Shown: positions 42,871 to 52,099, numbered from the stretch's first letter. The stretch is DNA of 56,486 nucleotides from Bacillota bacterium (GCA_009780325.1 WRAF01000011.1:1-56486), one strand, 5' to 3'. The notes: generated by a model not told the origin, from the sequence alone. A program made the numbers and translations.

Positions 42871-44976
42871 TTAATCTCTTCTCCAATATGCAACATATCT
42901 ATATAATGTACCGTTATCAAATCTCCAGCCGAATTCTAATCTAACCGCCCGCATACAATATGTGCTTATGCTGCCGTTGTTCCCATTAAAGCTTTCCCCT
43001 CCCAATATAAATACATTATCCCAAGTCCAAGCCCACAAACAGATGGTAGAATATGCAATAAACTGCATAGCTCCAAACCCATCCCACCTTAAATATCCGC
43101 CTTGCCATCTTAAATTTATCAAATGAGTCACATCAACAATTTCATAATAAAACTCAAAAATACTCACTCTATATCCAAGCACACCATCTACATAAGCTAG
43201 TTGCCTTAATTTAATTTGATGGCTTCCCTCATTAAATAAGTCGTATATAAAAACCTCCCCATTAGAATTCCAGCTTGAATGCAGCCAAAAATCAGATTGT
43301 CCCGCTCTTTTTATATAAACTCTATATACCCCTTCTGCATCCCAATTAATTGTTGTATTAGTTACTCTTAGTCCGCTGCCTCCCCAATTGCGGTTGCCTA
43401 ACCAAAAATCATACTCTACATCTATATCACCACTTAATTCAATTTGATGTCTTACTTCAGATTTAAAAACTGTACCATTATGATATCTATATAGTGCCAA
43501 TTTAACAGAATTTATCCCATGATTTAGGTTTAAATCCCTTATCCTAACAGAACGAGAAACTGCATTTGTACCCACAGAATAATTTTCTTGTCCCGCACGC
43601 CTAATATACAAGCGATGCAAAAGAATGTTATCCCAATTTAAAAAATGATCACCTTTCATCCCGTCAATGCGAAAATTATAAGCACTGTCTAAAGCAATTG
43701 CTGATGCTAGATATATTATTTTGACTTTAAAATATCTATACCAAACACCCTCTGCAGATAAAAATTGTGCGCTCTTTATTTTTATATTATTATAGCCAAG
43801 AGTTAGATTTAACCATGTCAAAGGATGTAAAATCCGATTATGCGTCCATATATCAAACAAAAATTGGTCACCATTTTGATTATACACTCTATATCTTAAC
43901 CCACTCCTTCCATCAAAGATTATCCTATCCTCATCAAAGATTATGCTTAACAAATCATTCTCTATCAAATCAGCATCACACGCACCCTCATGCAAACCAA
44001 ACAATAAATTGCAATATTCTTTTTTCACATCATCCAGCCTGTTCATTGTCCGCACAGTATCGTCACCCCACTCCCATCTTACCTTATTGTCGCCTAAATA
44101 TATTCCATGCCATTCAGGAGTATAATAATCTAAAAAAACTCTTGGGATTTCTAATAAATATCTAAAATCATAAAATCCATCTGGAGCAGGATAATAATTA
44201 TGAGTAGTTTCAAATTTAAAAACAGCAAACATATTTATCCCGCAAGTCACTAAAGATACAAATTCCACCGTCCCTGACACAAAACTTTCTGCAACAAACC
44301 AAAGCACATAATTATCAAAAAACTCCCTTGTATAGCTATGCTCAATAGGAAAATTGAAGTCAGAATCACCCAATCGTTTTGAATTAAGAGTATCATAATC
44401 ATCAATTATTAACATAAAATTATTACCTACCCACCGTCTGTCATCTCTATTTACAAATGATTGATGCTCTACTTGCCCTGATCTTAAAACAGGCAGTTCC
44501 CAAAGCACACCAACTTCACTTATCATCCCATTGTGTCTTGGTGTATAAGGATAATCTATAATCATCCTTGGCATATAACCGCCTCTAGGCAATTCATATG
44601 GGTCATTGATATCATTATTAATCGCCCAATCCGCCCTGATTATCACATTTTCATTGGGCATAACAAAGCTAAAACTATCTTGATTAGATACCACCTCATC
44701 TCCCTTTAACCATCTAAAAGACTCATCTTCAAGCACCGCAGTGCCTCTGACAATATAAACGCTTACCCCAGCTCTAACCAGTCCAAAATTAGGAGGGCTT
44801 GCATAATCAAAATCCCAATTATTTTTGTGCATCCTGCTATCAAAAACATAACCGCCTTCTATAGTCAGCATAAATCTTTGACCACTGTTAAACTCACAAG
44901 CACAAGAGGAAAACGACACTAAAAAACCAATACTTAAAAACAATGATAATATAATAGCTATTGCTCGTTTTTTCAT
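42871..44976 (-). CDS. Large surface lipoprotein, unknown function
   Basis: About 700 residues. Signal peptide with lipobox FSSC at about residue 25 (from the ATG at 44976, which has AGGGGG upstream). A segment near residue 85-120 resembles InlB-like B repeats (DSFSFVMPNENVIIRADW). Two or three similar modules near the C-terminus contain LYIRRAGQENY or VYIKRAGQSDF followed by VRIRDLNLN or VFIYDLFNEG, like fibronectin-type repeats. Rich in Trp and Tyr. It runs directly into tsaD. An adhesin-like role is only a guess. Confidence 0.75.
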   Translation of the reverse strand: MKKRAIAIILSLFLSIGFLVSFSSCACEFNSGQRFMLTIEGGYVFDSRMHKNNWDFDYASPPNFGLVRAGVSVYIVRGTAVLEDESFRWLKGDEVVSNQDSFSFVMPNENVIIRADWAINNDINDPYELPRGGYMPRMIIDYPYTPRHNGMISEVGVLWELPVLRSGQVEHQSFVNRDDRRWVGNNFMLIIDDYDTLNSKRLGDSDFNFPIEHSYTREFFDNYVLWFVAESFVSGTVEFVSLVTCGINMFAVFKFETTHNYYPAPDGFYDFRYLLEIPRVFLDYYTPEWHGIYLGDNKVRWEWGDDTVRTMNRLDDVKKEYCNLLFGLHEGACDADLIENDLLSIIFDEDRIIFDGRSGLRYRVYNQNGDQFLFDIWTHNRILHPLTWLNLTLGYNNIKIKSAQFLSAEGVWYRYFKVKIIYLASAIALDSAYNFRIDGMKGDHFLNWDNILLHRLYIRRAGQENYSVGTNAVSRSVRIRDLNLNHGINSVKLALYRYHNGTVFKSEVRHQIELSGDIDVEYDFWLGNRNWGGSGLRVTNTTINWDAEGVYRVYIKRAGQSDFWLHSSWNSNGEVFIYDLFNEGSHQIKLRQLAYVDGVLGYRVSIFEFYYEIVDVTHLINLRWQGGYLRWDGFGAMQFIAYSTICLWAWTWDNVFILGGESFNGNNGSISTYCMRAVRLEFGWRFDNGTLYRYVAYWRRD

Positions 44977-45003
44977 GCAGCTTAAACCCCCTTTATATTT
45001 CAT

Positions 45004-45377
45004 TATACTATTCTTTTAATCATTTTGTCAAGCATTTTTAAAAAAATTATTGTAGATGGTGTCAATATATTTGCAGTGGTTTTTGAAAGTTTTTTAATTA
45101 TTTTTTGTGAGTTTATTGTTATATTAGTTGTTGTTGATGGTGTAGTGGGGTTTCCCTACCCCTAGGGGTAGGGAAAATTTTTTGCCCAGATTAAAATTAT
45201 TATTTTCGTTAAAAATTACAAATAAAAAAGCTGACTGTCTTTAATCTTGTTGTAAGGACAGCCGGTTGAAATAGTTTTAGTAGATATTAAAATGCTTTTT
45301 ATGAAATATGTTTGACTGAAAAAATCAGCAAACATGATTTCAAGCAAAGACAATGTTATACCGTTTGAAATGAAATT
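45004..45377. other. Gene-free region with hairpins
   Basis: 374 bp without a credible gene. It contains a 26-bp perfect palindrome (45151-45176) and a hairpin formed by GACTGTC and GACAGCC around 45233-45264. Otherwise it is AT-rich filler between the lipoprotein gene and the mobile island. Confidence 0.6.
45151..45176. repeat. 26-bp perfect palindrome
   Basis: GC-rich exact palindrome centred on CTAG, with CCCTACCC on the left and its inverse on the right, followed by ATTTTTT. It is related in its CTACCCCTA core to the palindrome at 45708. It could act as a terminator on plus, but no plus-strand gene precedes it. Confidence 0.8.
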
Positions 45378-45764
45378 TTAAGCAACTTTTTTAACTCGTG
45401 GATAAGGATTGACTGGTGGCTGCTTAATTTTATTATTCAACCTTATGTTTTCTGTCCTAGCAAATTTAAGTTTACCATCAACTATCTTTTCTTCAATGAA
45501 ACGGATTTTAGTTATGGTAAATTTTCTTAATTTTTTTGTGTTTGGCAAGTCAGTCTTGTTTCTTGCCTCTAGTTTTTTTGGCTTTGCCTTTGATTCAAAT
45601 TGTAGATTCGTCAAACGATTTTTAATAGATATTAGAAAATTCTTGAGAAATTTTGTTGTTTTTGAGTGTATATTGAAGTTTTGATTGATTGAGTAGTCGG
45701 GGTGTAGCCAACTATCCCCTAATATATTAGGGGATAGTTGGTAAGAAATTAAAATTTTCCGCAA
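45378..45764 (-). CDS. Doubtful Lys-rich frame beside the transposase
   Basis: Open frame of 128 residues, Lys/Asn-rich, ending NPYPRVKKVA. No domain is visible and no ribosome site is obvious. The 34-bp perfect palindrome at 45708-45741 lies in its first codons and dictates QLSPNILGDSWLHP, so at least the start is probably not a selected protein. An overlapping plus-strand frame is also unconvincing. Likely debris of the mobile island. Confidence 0.3.
   Translation of the reverse strand: MRKILISYQLSPNILGDSWLHPDYSINQNFNIHSKTTKFLKNFLISIKNRLTNLQFESKAKPKKLEARNKTDLPNTKKLRKFTITKIRFIEEKIVDGKLKFARTENIRLNNKIKQPPVNPYPRVKKVA
45708..45741. repeat. 34-bp perfect palindrome
   Basis: Exact palindrome with half CCAACTATCCCCTAATA. 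It shares the CTAYCCCCTA arm with the palindrome at 45151. Possibly a target or end sequence of a mobile element, or a strong hairpin. Confidence 0.85.
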
Positions 45765-45787
45765 GTTTTACTTTTTCTTGCATGACA

Positions 45788-45818
45788 AAAATCATGAGCT
45801 TTTGACTCATGTTTTTTT
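45788..45818. terminator. Bidirectional terminator beyond the transposase
   Basis: ATCATGAG pairs with CTCATG across CTTTTGA-type loop, with T7 on plus and ATTTTTG on minus. It would end the transposase transcript. Confidence 0.7.
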
Positions 45819-45849
45819 ATTTAACGAAAAAATTAATCTTTAATTAGAA

Positions 45850-46950
45850 TCAAGCAACATATCTTTTGGATAAAGTATTTTTGTCAGCATAAAAAGCATA
45901 CAATGTTTGCCCAGTTTCTATAAATCTAATATTATGCTTGTTATTTTCTCTTTTTAGTTGCTCAAGTAATTCAGTTCTTTTTTCATTGGGAGTAATGTTG
46001 CGTTGTCCCGATGCGGAGCGTAGGACTGTTGAGGCAAAGTACTTATTGTATCTTAAAACAAATGATTTTAGTTTTTCATTTAATTCAACAAGTGAATCAA
46101 AGGTTTCGTACTTATAGAAAAATTGTGTTATTGTGCGATGAAACCTTTCTACTTTTCCATTATGTCTTGGAGTGTACGGACGAATTGTTTTATGAATTAT
46201 TCCTAGCTCTTTTAAGAATTTTTTGAAAGAGTGATTCTCTTTTTTACCTGCAGTTTTAGGGCTTGTAAACTCCGTTCCATTGTCCGTTTGAATTGTTTGA
46301 GGTATATAGCCAAAATGGCTAATTAAGCGACTTAGAAAATCTTTGCTTGCGTTTGCACTCTTTTCTGTGTAGCCATAAACAAACACTTCTCTACTGCACT
46401 CATCAATGGCAGTGTATTGGTACAACCTTGTGCCATCTTGCTCTAGGTCAGTTTTGGCATAGCCAACATGACATTTGCGTGGAACAAATTTTACATCTAT
46501 TTGAAGTTTTTTTCCTAGCATTAAAGGTGTGTCATATTCTTGTGGGATATACTTTTTGTATTCGGCAACTGGCAAAAGTTGCTGTTTTCTGATAAAGTTA
46601 TAGAATCCGCCGAAAGTACGGTTATAGCTTTTTTCTAAGCGTAGCCATCCATGCATTTCCACATAGGATAATTGAGAATTGTTTTTAAGTACAGCTGATA
46701 TTAATATTTTTTCTTCTTCAGTGTGAGATTTTGGGTGAGAAGTAAGGGGCGTACTTGGTTTGTTTTGCAGGCTTTTAAGCGTTCCGTCATATTTGGCTCT
46801 CCAGCGATAAAGAGTTTGAATAGTGATATTATATCTGTTTGCTATGATGTGAGCATGGCGAGTTGTTTTATCCCATGATTTTATTATGATTTCTTTTTGC
46901 TTTGTGCCGTATTGCTTGCGTATACTTGATTGGATTTTTACGCTTTTCAT
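45850..46950 (-). CDS. IS481/IS3-like DDE transposase
   Basis: 366-residue integrase-core transposase. The N-terminal helix-turn-helix has NITIQTLYRWRAKYDG (about residues 40-56). The DDE triad is visible as LQIDVKFVP, IQTDNGTEFTS and HNGKVERFHRT. It looks full length, so it may still be active. I could not find convincing terminal inverted repeats: the gene is bounded by a hairpin at 45788 and by the nuclease gene 30 bp upstream. Family placement as IS481-like is from the motif spacing. Confidence 0.9.
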   Translation of the reverse strand: MKSVKIQSSIRKQYGTKQKEIIIKSWDKTTRHAHIIANRYNITIQTLYRWRAKYDGTLKSLQNKPSTPLTSHPKSHTEEEKILISAVLKNNSQLSYVEMHGWLRLEKSYNRTFGGFYNFIRKQQLLPVAEYKKYIPQEYDTPLMLGKKLQIDVKFVPRKCHVGYAKTDLEQDGTRLYQYTAIDECSREVFVYGYTEKSANASKDFLSRLISHFGYIPQTIQTDNGTEFTSPKTAGKKENHSFKKFLKELGIIHKTIRPYTPRHNGKVERFHRTITQFFYKYETFDSLVELNEKLKSFVLRYNKYFASTVLRSASGQRNITPNEKRTELLEQLKRENNKHNIRFIETGQTLYAFYADKNTLSKRYVA

Positions 46951-46980
46951 GCAGATTTTTTCCTTTGTATTTGTTTTTTA

Positions 46981-47751
46981 TTAAGTACGATTTCTATGCT
47001 TTTCAATAATTCTTTTAATGTTATCCATATTTGACAAATTATCTTTATACAGCTCTATTACCGCTATCCGTTCTCTTTTATAAAATTCCTTTTTTCTATC
47101 CACTTTGTCTGCGTATTGTTTTAGTTCCATCATTCCAAAAAATTCTATGTATGTCCCACCTTTGCCAATGTCGGGCAAATACCAATCGGGATAATAAGTT
47201 ATCCCATTTTGTTCATCTTCAAGCGAATTTTCATAAGCGTGCCTATACCCTTTGTCATATAAAAAATTATCTATCAGTTGTTCATTTGGACTTCTTACAT
47301 AATGCCCATCGTTACAGCGTTCATTTGCTGGATTGTCTTTACGAAAATCCCCAGTTTCTGCTTGTATAATATTGTCTTGTCGTGCTTGTACATCAATATT
47401 CTCTTGAATAACTTCTTCATCTACTATATTTGTTATTTCAGAAGTGCCGCATTTTTTAGCTTTAAGTTTAGCTATATCTTCAAAAACAACATTTAGGTAT
47501 TTTGGTTCATTATAAAAATTATTCAAATATCCAGCTTGTGCTACCATTTTAATATAGCCAAATTTTTCAGATGAGCCACTCTTAAAATAGACAAAATACT
47601 TTTCATTTTTGTACATTTTCTCAATATCTACTTTAGTTCTAGCGTTACGGCTATATGCGATTTCATAGTCAAGCACTTCATCATAACAATCACGACATAA
47701 ATTATGGTTATCATTTTGCGTTTTCTCACTACAAATTTTGCAATTTTTCAT
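46981..47751 (-). CDS. Zinc-ribbon PD-(D/E)XK nuclease-like protein
   Basis: 256 residues. CKICSEK at the start and LCRDC give a zinc ribbon (residues 4-22). The last 110 residues match the restriction-like fold: RSPNEQLIDNFLYDKG is the leading helix with Glu, YYPDWYLPD carries the catalytic Asp, and TYIEFFGM the Glu strand. The usual Lys would be replaced or displaced. Similar domains accompany helicases. Its position beside a transposase suggests a defence or cargo gene. Function is inferred, not proven. Confidence 0.7.
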   Translation of the reverse strand: MKNCKICSEKTQNDNHNLCRDCYDEVLDYEIAYSRNARTKVDIEKMYKNEKYFVYFKSGSSEKFGYIKMVAQAGYLNNFYNEPKYLNVVFEDIAKLKAKKCGTSEITNIVDEEVIQENIDVQARQDNIIQAETGDFRKDNPANERCNDGHYVRSPNEQLIDNFLYDKGYRHAYENSLEDEQNGITYYPDWYLPDIGKGGTYIEFFGMMELKQYADKVDRKKEFYKRERIAVIELYKDNLSNMDNIKRIIEKHRNRT

Positions 47752-48505
47752 ATAGCATTACCTCTTATGTAAATTTTATTACACTACTATAATTCAAAAA
47801 ATAAAAAATAGCAACTATATACTGTTTATTTTTGAATTTTTGTTTATGTTTTGGTTTGCTTGCTCACTCTACCTATGCGGCTGGCGGAGTAGTTTTTTCA
47901 TGCGAAGTCGTGCTACGCACTATGAAAACAAGTAAGGATACTTTTATATCCTTTGGCTTGGTCGGCTTCTTCAACAGTTGTCCATCTAGCTTTTTGGGAC
48001 TACCATTAGTTAATTCGGACGAGGTATGGGGACACAGGGAGATAACATTTACAAATCTGCCTTGTAAAATGCGGAAAAAAAATTTGCGGTGCAAATTTGA
48101 AAAACCTTTTTATTTAAGGCAAAAAAAACTGTTTTATTTATTTTTAAGGGGCAAAACCCTTTTTTAATGGGTTTTGGTATAAAGTGGTTTTTTTGGATAA
48201 GGTGGGTTTTTCTTGTTTTTCCGACCCTAAAGGGTAGACATTTTACAAGGCAGATTTGTAAATGTTTAGCAAGGGAGTGTCCCCATACCTCGTCCGAATT
48301 GATAATGGTAGTTGTTCCCAAAAAGCTAGAGGGGCAACTGTTTTCATACGCCTAGCCAAAGGATTTGTCCCCACCCTGAACCGATTGAACTGGTAGTTAT
48401 AAACTACCCTCTCAAGAATAGTAGGGATGGTGCTTAAAGGTGTGTTTGGGAGCAACTGAATTTTTTAAGGCTACCTCTAAAGGTTGAGGAGCAAAGGAGT
48501 ACGAA
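47752..48505. other. Gene-free region with a long inverted repeat
   Basis: 754 bp without a credible gene. Open frames here follow from the symmetry of the inverted repeat and have no family resemblance. It carries the arms described at 47948-48371 and ends in the leader of the SprT-like gene with a GAGGAGCAAAGGAG ribosome site. Confidence 0.6.
47948..48371. repeat. Long imperfect inverted repeat, ~125-bp arms
   Basis: Left arm about 47948-48074, right arm about 48238-48371. Matching blocks, outer to inner: ATCCTTTGGCT, CTAGCTTTTTGGGA, CTACCATTA, AATTCGGACGAGGTATGG and the 27-bp block 48048-48074 against its exact inverse at 48238-48264. The ~165-bp centre is AT-rich with G runs. It could be the paired ends of an element or an RNA hairpin. 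Confidence 0.85.
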
Positions 48506-49075
48506 ATGAAAAACTGTAATGAGATTTACCAAGAGAATTTGAAAGCACTTAATGAGGCTTTTGACTTTCTTAACTACACATTTTTTGGAAATACACTTTC
48601 AAAAACTGTTATTACTATTCAAGCGGATTATAAGCAACGGGCGTATGGCTGGTTTACTTGCTATGATGCATGGAATAGCAAGGACTTAAAAAGTGCGGAA
48701 ATAAATTTGTCGGCTAACTATTTAGACAGACCAGCACATGAAACAGTGGGAACGCTGTTGCATGAGATGTGTCATCAGTGGGCGTATGAGAACGGCGTGC
48801 AGGATTGCTCTAGAGCTGGAACTTATCATAACAAGCGATTTAAGGAGATTGCAGAGCGACATGGGTTGGTTGTAGAGTTTATGCAAGGCAGGGGCTGGGC
48901 GGTTACTAAGTTAGCAGATGAGAGCAGGCAGAAAATAGAGAGCATTTTGGGACTATTGACACTTAAAAGGGTTATTCCGAGTAAAAAGGCAGGAAAGAAA
49001 AGCAGCACTAGGAAATATGAATGTCAAGAGTGCGGCATGAGCGTAAGAGCAACACTGAATTATCTGTACCGTTAG
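48506..49075 (+). CDS. SprT-like zinc metalloprotease, C-terminally truncated
   Basis: SprT/Spartan-like domain (Spartan removes protein-DNA crosslinks in eukaryotes). HEMCHQW at about residue 86 is HExxH; the third His is in TYHNKRFKEIAERHG. The C-terminal zinc ribbon begins KYECQECGMSVRAT but its second Cys pair is missing: the sequence switches to NLNYLYR-like foreign residues at about 49060, where a minus-strand gene fragment is joined. So the protein has lost its tail. AAAGGAG lies before the ATG. Confidence 0.85.
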   Translation: MKNCNEIYQENLKALNEAFDFLNYTFFGNTLSKTVITIQADYKQRAYGWFTCYDAWNSKDLKSAEINLSANYLDRPAHETVGTLLHEMCHQWAYENGVQDCSRAGTYHNKRFKEIAERHGLVVEFMQGRGWAVTKLADESRQKIESILGLLTLKRVIPSKKAGKKSSTRKYECQECGMSVRATLNYLYR

Positions 49076-49154
49076 CAAAAAAGTTTATGTCGAGTTTGCC
49101 TTCTATTTTGCGGATTGGACTATCAAAAGTCATTTCAGGTATTGTTTCATCCAT
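49008..49154 (-). pseudogene. 5' fragment of a truncated phage-like gene
   Basis: AGGAGG 5 bp before an ATG at 49154 starts MDETIPEMTFDSPIRKIEG on the minus strand. After about 28 residues the frame enters antisense SprT sequence and soon stops. It follows the 49166 gene as its operon partner. A deletion therefore joined the two genes tail to tail. Confidence 0.65.
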
Positions 49155-49165
49155 TTCAGTTCCTC

Positions 49166-49549
49166 CTATAATTCCACTAGGTCTATCATGACATCACGCC
49201 ATAATACACCATCCTCAGTAACAAGCGGATTGAATGTCACATTTTCAACAGCAAATTTACCGCATCTTTTTTCGCTGTTATTCACATCAAAATAAGTAAC
49301 ATCAATTCCCTCAGGGTTGATTTTACTTATATCTGCGGTAACTTCAAATCTTCTCATTACCTCATCGTAAGTTGGCTGATTGAGAATACCGAATATAACT
49401 TGTAGTCTTTGCTTGACAGCAGCTATATCCACATGAAGATTCCCGTTCAACGACCGCTCACTGCTCTTTACATATTCAACACCCGGTATAATCTGTGAAG
49501 GTGCAAAATTCCCAGAAAAATCTGTAGTATTTACTATAAGATATGACAT
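49166..49549 (-). CDS. Phage structural-type protein (DUF6711-like?)
   Basis: 127 residues: begins MSYLIVNTTDFSGNF, middle SSERSLNGNLHVDIAAVKQRLQV, end VLWRDVMIDLVEL. The LNG...KRxLxV...LNQ pattern resembles small phage tail-region proteins, but I am not certain of the family. A cotranscribed 3' neighbour is truncated at 49.07 kb. Its upstream neighbour is the Rhs fragment, not a phage gene, so the phage cluster is itself only a remnant. Confidence 0.5.
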   Translation of the reverse strand: MSYLIVNTTDFSGNFAPSQIIPGVEYVKSSERSLNGNLHVDIAAVKQRLQVIFGILNQPTYDEVMRRFEVTADISKINPEGIDVTYFDVNNSEKRCGKFAVENVTFNPLVTEDGVLWRDVMIDLVEL

Positions 49550-49553
49550 AATT

Positions 49554-50500
49554 CTAAACCTCCTTAATGGTTATATTGCAACCTGTACGCCTTTGTTCAC
49601 TTCTTAAATCTTCTCTGCTATTAGATACGCTTATTATATTACCTGCGGTGTCGTAAGCTAAAGCAGTAGTAACAGTGCGACCGATAATATTATCTCTAAC
49701 CAAAGAAATACGGTTAGTACCGGACATATAGGTAAATTGCCGTTCTTGAGATACAGTGGCTACGCTCCTTGTATAATTATTAAGTCTTTCGTCCCTATCC
49801 AAATTATACATTGCAAAAAAGCTGCCGTCCGTCATGGATGTGCCTCTGTTATTAAATACATGACCTCTGTTTTGATGGACAGTAAAAACCCTAGGAGACC
49901 CGTTATTAAAGCGATACTCTATTCTTAAAGGAGTTATGCTACCGGTAGAATTGTGATTAACACTATGATTGTTGGGGTTGACTCTTGTGGTTACTGAAAA
50001 ATAGTGACTTAATCCACTTAAATTCATAGATGAAGTATTGCCGTTTTTACTAAATGTTCTGCCAAAAGAATCTGACGAAACAGACTGCAATTCGCCCCTA
50101 AGGTTGTAGTTATAAAAGAAAGCATGAGTTTGTTGCCCCACTGCGTTAAAGGCTGTTTTATGTGTCATTTGCCCATATGCATCATAGGAATAGTCCATTC
50201 TTTGATTGTTAGCAAATGTTATTCTATTAATATCGCCTTGAGGGGTGTTGCCAAAGGTAAGTCTATTAGAACCTTGTCGTGAAATGCCGGATACATTACC
50301 TTGGTTATAGTTTATTTGAGCGCCCATCATTGTATTACCGGAACCTATCGAAAGGACTGTATTGTTGTGATTTTGTGTTACAGTTTGAGAAAAAGATTGT
50401 CTAGGAAAAGTTGTCTGTGATATATCTATGTTGTCTGCTCTTGTAAACATTCCATGGGCATTGTAATTAAATACTTGCCTGTTGAGACCGCTTGTAGCAC
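49554..50500 (-). pseudogene. Rhs/YD-repeat fragment
   Basis: About 310 residues of degenerate YD repeats: MDYSYDAYGQMTHKT, FYNYNLRGELQSVSSD, IEYRFNNG, ALAYDTAGNIISVSN. The frame is open upstream of its first ATG (GLNRQVFNYNAHG), so the ATG at 50450 is not a true start. At its 3' end the repeat breaks off after GNIISVSN. It is the middle of a much larger Rhs/WapA protein, out of frame with the N-terminal piece at 50426. Confidence 0.75.
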
Positions 50501-51157
50501 GCTTTCAGCTAGTCTTGCGCCCATATAATTAAAGTCAAGTACGCTGTCTATACTTGTCATATAATTAGAGTCTATTTGGGCAGTAGAAACGCTTCGCTCA
50601 CTTGATGTTCCATTATCCGCCTGCATTTCTTGGGAATATAAATCATTCCTTTGGTCAGCGGGGAAAAATTGTAAGCTGTGCGCGCCGCTTGTAATAGACG
50701 CCAAAGGAATATTTGTGTTGCTTGTGTCAGTCGAAAATTCGGCTTGAAAGGAGTTGCTTCTATTTACAAGTGTTTTGTTTCCGTAATCGTCAACTCTTTC
50801 TACAAAGGAGTTATCTATTTTTTCATATACTCCGTATTCGTTTGCAAAGTGGATAGGCTCGGCAAATGTCTCATGCATAACCGAACCGTCGCTCATAAAG
50901 AAATATCTTTCAAAGCCGGTTCGTCTTGAGACATCTTCAAGCATTATATAGACTTCTTCTTGAGGTCCCAGCGGTCTATTAGGTCTTGACACCAAAGTAT
51001 TACTGCCGTCTTCCGCTACTGCAATATCATGGCTAGGAATAGAAATAAATGACCTTGCAGTATCGCTAAGAAATACAAATGTCAAAATAGCGCACATAAG
51101 CAACGCAATAATTGCCCTATACACCCCTTGGGGAAAAATACGGTTTTTAGAAATCAT
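50426..51157 (-). pseudogene. N-terminal piece of an Rhs/WapA-like secreted protein
   Basis: 243 residues with a signal anchor (about 12-32), then a soluble domain with VSRRTGFERYFFMSDGSV and EYGVYEKIDNSF typical of the N-terminal region of secreted Rhs proteins. After about LAESVLQAVSTG the frame shifts by one relative to the YD repeats that follow, and stops. Both a frameshift and loss of the intervening hundreds of residues are needed to explain the order. Confidence 0.7.
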
Positions 51158-51430
51158 TAAGCTAATCCTCGCTAGTAAATTGTTTTTGTTTTTATATTAA
51201 ACCTTGAATATATTTTGATTAAAACACACGCAAGATTAAAACCTAATATTAAAATATTCCATTAATGAAAACGACTGTTATCCCCAACTTATATTGAGAA
51301 TATATATGTCTTAACACACAATTTTTATTGTGTCAAATACTTTAACTAATTTACCCAAAATTATTTGGGGAATGCTTTAGGCAGTTTTTCTCGTATGAAA
51401 TCTTTATTTGTGTAAACCATTATTTTAATT

Positions 51431-51664
51431 ATGACTAAATCTCAATTTGTTAAAAGACTAAAAGACTTGAGGTCAAACGCTGGCATAACACAGGCAAAAG
51501 TTCAGGAAAGCGCAGGCATAAGTCAAACCCTGTATGAGTTTTATGAAAGTGAAAAACATTCTAGCGTTCCAACATATAAAAACATAATTGTACTTGCGAA
51601 TTTCTTTGGCTGCTCAATAGATTATCTACTTTGTCAAACTGATAATCCAAAAAGAAACTATTAG
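51431..51664 (+). CDS. XRE-family regulator
   Basis: 77-residue single-domain XRE protein: helix-turn-helix at about residues 18-40 (ITQAKVQESAGISQTLYEFY) and end CSIDYLLCQTDNPKRNY. It belongs to a different subfamily from the module repressors (Q-rich recognition region). The ATG follows TTTTAATT without a clear ribosome site. The region upstream (51158-51430) holds hairpins, such as ACACAAT with ATTGTGT at 51317, but no RNA like those at 14 or 34 kb. Confidence 0.85.
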   Translation: MTKSQFVKRLKDLRSNAGITQAKVQESAGISQTLYEFYESEKHSSVPTYKNIIVLANFFGCSIDYLLCQTDNPKRNY

Positions 51665-51691
51665 TTTTTTACTTTACTCACTCAAAAACTG

Positions 51692-51720
51692 AAAAAGCTA
51701 TCTGCGTCCAGACAGCTTTT
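51692..51720 (+). terminator. Terminator after the XRE gene
   Basis: AAAAGCTATCTG pairs with CAGACAGCTTTT around CGTC, one mismatch, then a T-rich stretch. Confidence 0.8.
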
Positions 51721-51745
51721 ACTTATTTTTTGGTATAATAGAGTT

Positions 51746-51907
51746 TTAAGTTAGTGTTTTTATTTTTACCGCATAACGCTTGCCGTCTTGCATTACTATT
51801 GTAAAAGTTGCATCTTTGCCTCTTGTGTATTCCACACTTGCAACTTCGTCAATTTCGCACGAGACCAACTCGCCTATCTTTGTTATAAGTATTTCTATAT
51901 CGGACAT
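51746..51907 (-). CDS. Small protein with operator-controlled promoter
   Basis: 53 residues (MSDIEILITKIGELV ... YAVKIKTLT), too short to be obvious. It has a good GGAGGT ribosome site, so I believe it. Sequence suggests a small beta-type domain. It is divergent from the double XRE gene at 52132. Its promoter region overlaps the operator set at 51959-52009. Unknown family. Confidence 0.6.
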   Translation of the reverse strand: MSDIEILITKIGELVSCEIDEVASVEYTRGKDATFTIVMQDGKRYAVKIKTLT

Positions 51908-51958
51908 TTTGACATACCTCCTTTCAAGTTATAATTCTTTGTGACCACAAATATATTA

Positions 51959-52099
51959 TATGTCCAATATACCCATTGTGTCTAGTGGATTACGGGCATT
52001 TTGGACATATTGTTTGTCGAAACATTATAAGTTCTGTCGAATAGAGAAATATGTCGGTATGCCCATAGCTAAAGATTTTTTAATGGGTATTACGACATA
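51959..52099. promoter_or_regulatory. Four-site operator array between divergent genes
   Basis: Four copies of TATGTC-(5-6 bp)-RCCCAT-like sites in two inverted pairs: 51959-51976 forward, 51992-52009 inverted, 52050-52066 forward, 52083-52099 inverted. Each pair overlaps the promoter of one divergent gene; TATAAT (51961-51956) serves the small minus gene. The XRE protein at 52132 is the obvious binder. Confidence 0.75.

Noticed and set aside
45409-45684. Hydrophobic 91-residue frame antisense to 45378-45764
   Set aside because: Its hydrophobicity is what the reverse of a Lys/Asn-rich frame gives; no ribosome site.
47832-48455. Plus and minus frames of 60-110 codons in the long inverted repeat
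   Set aside because: They mirror each other because of the inverted symmetry, show no domain and have no ribosome sites.
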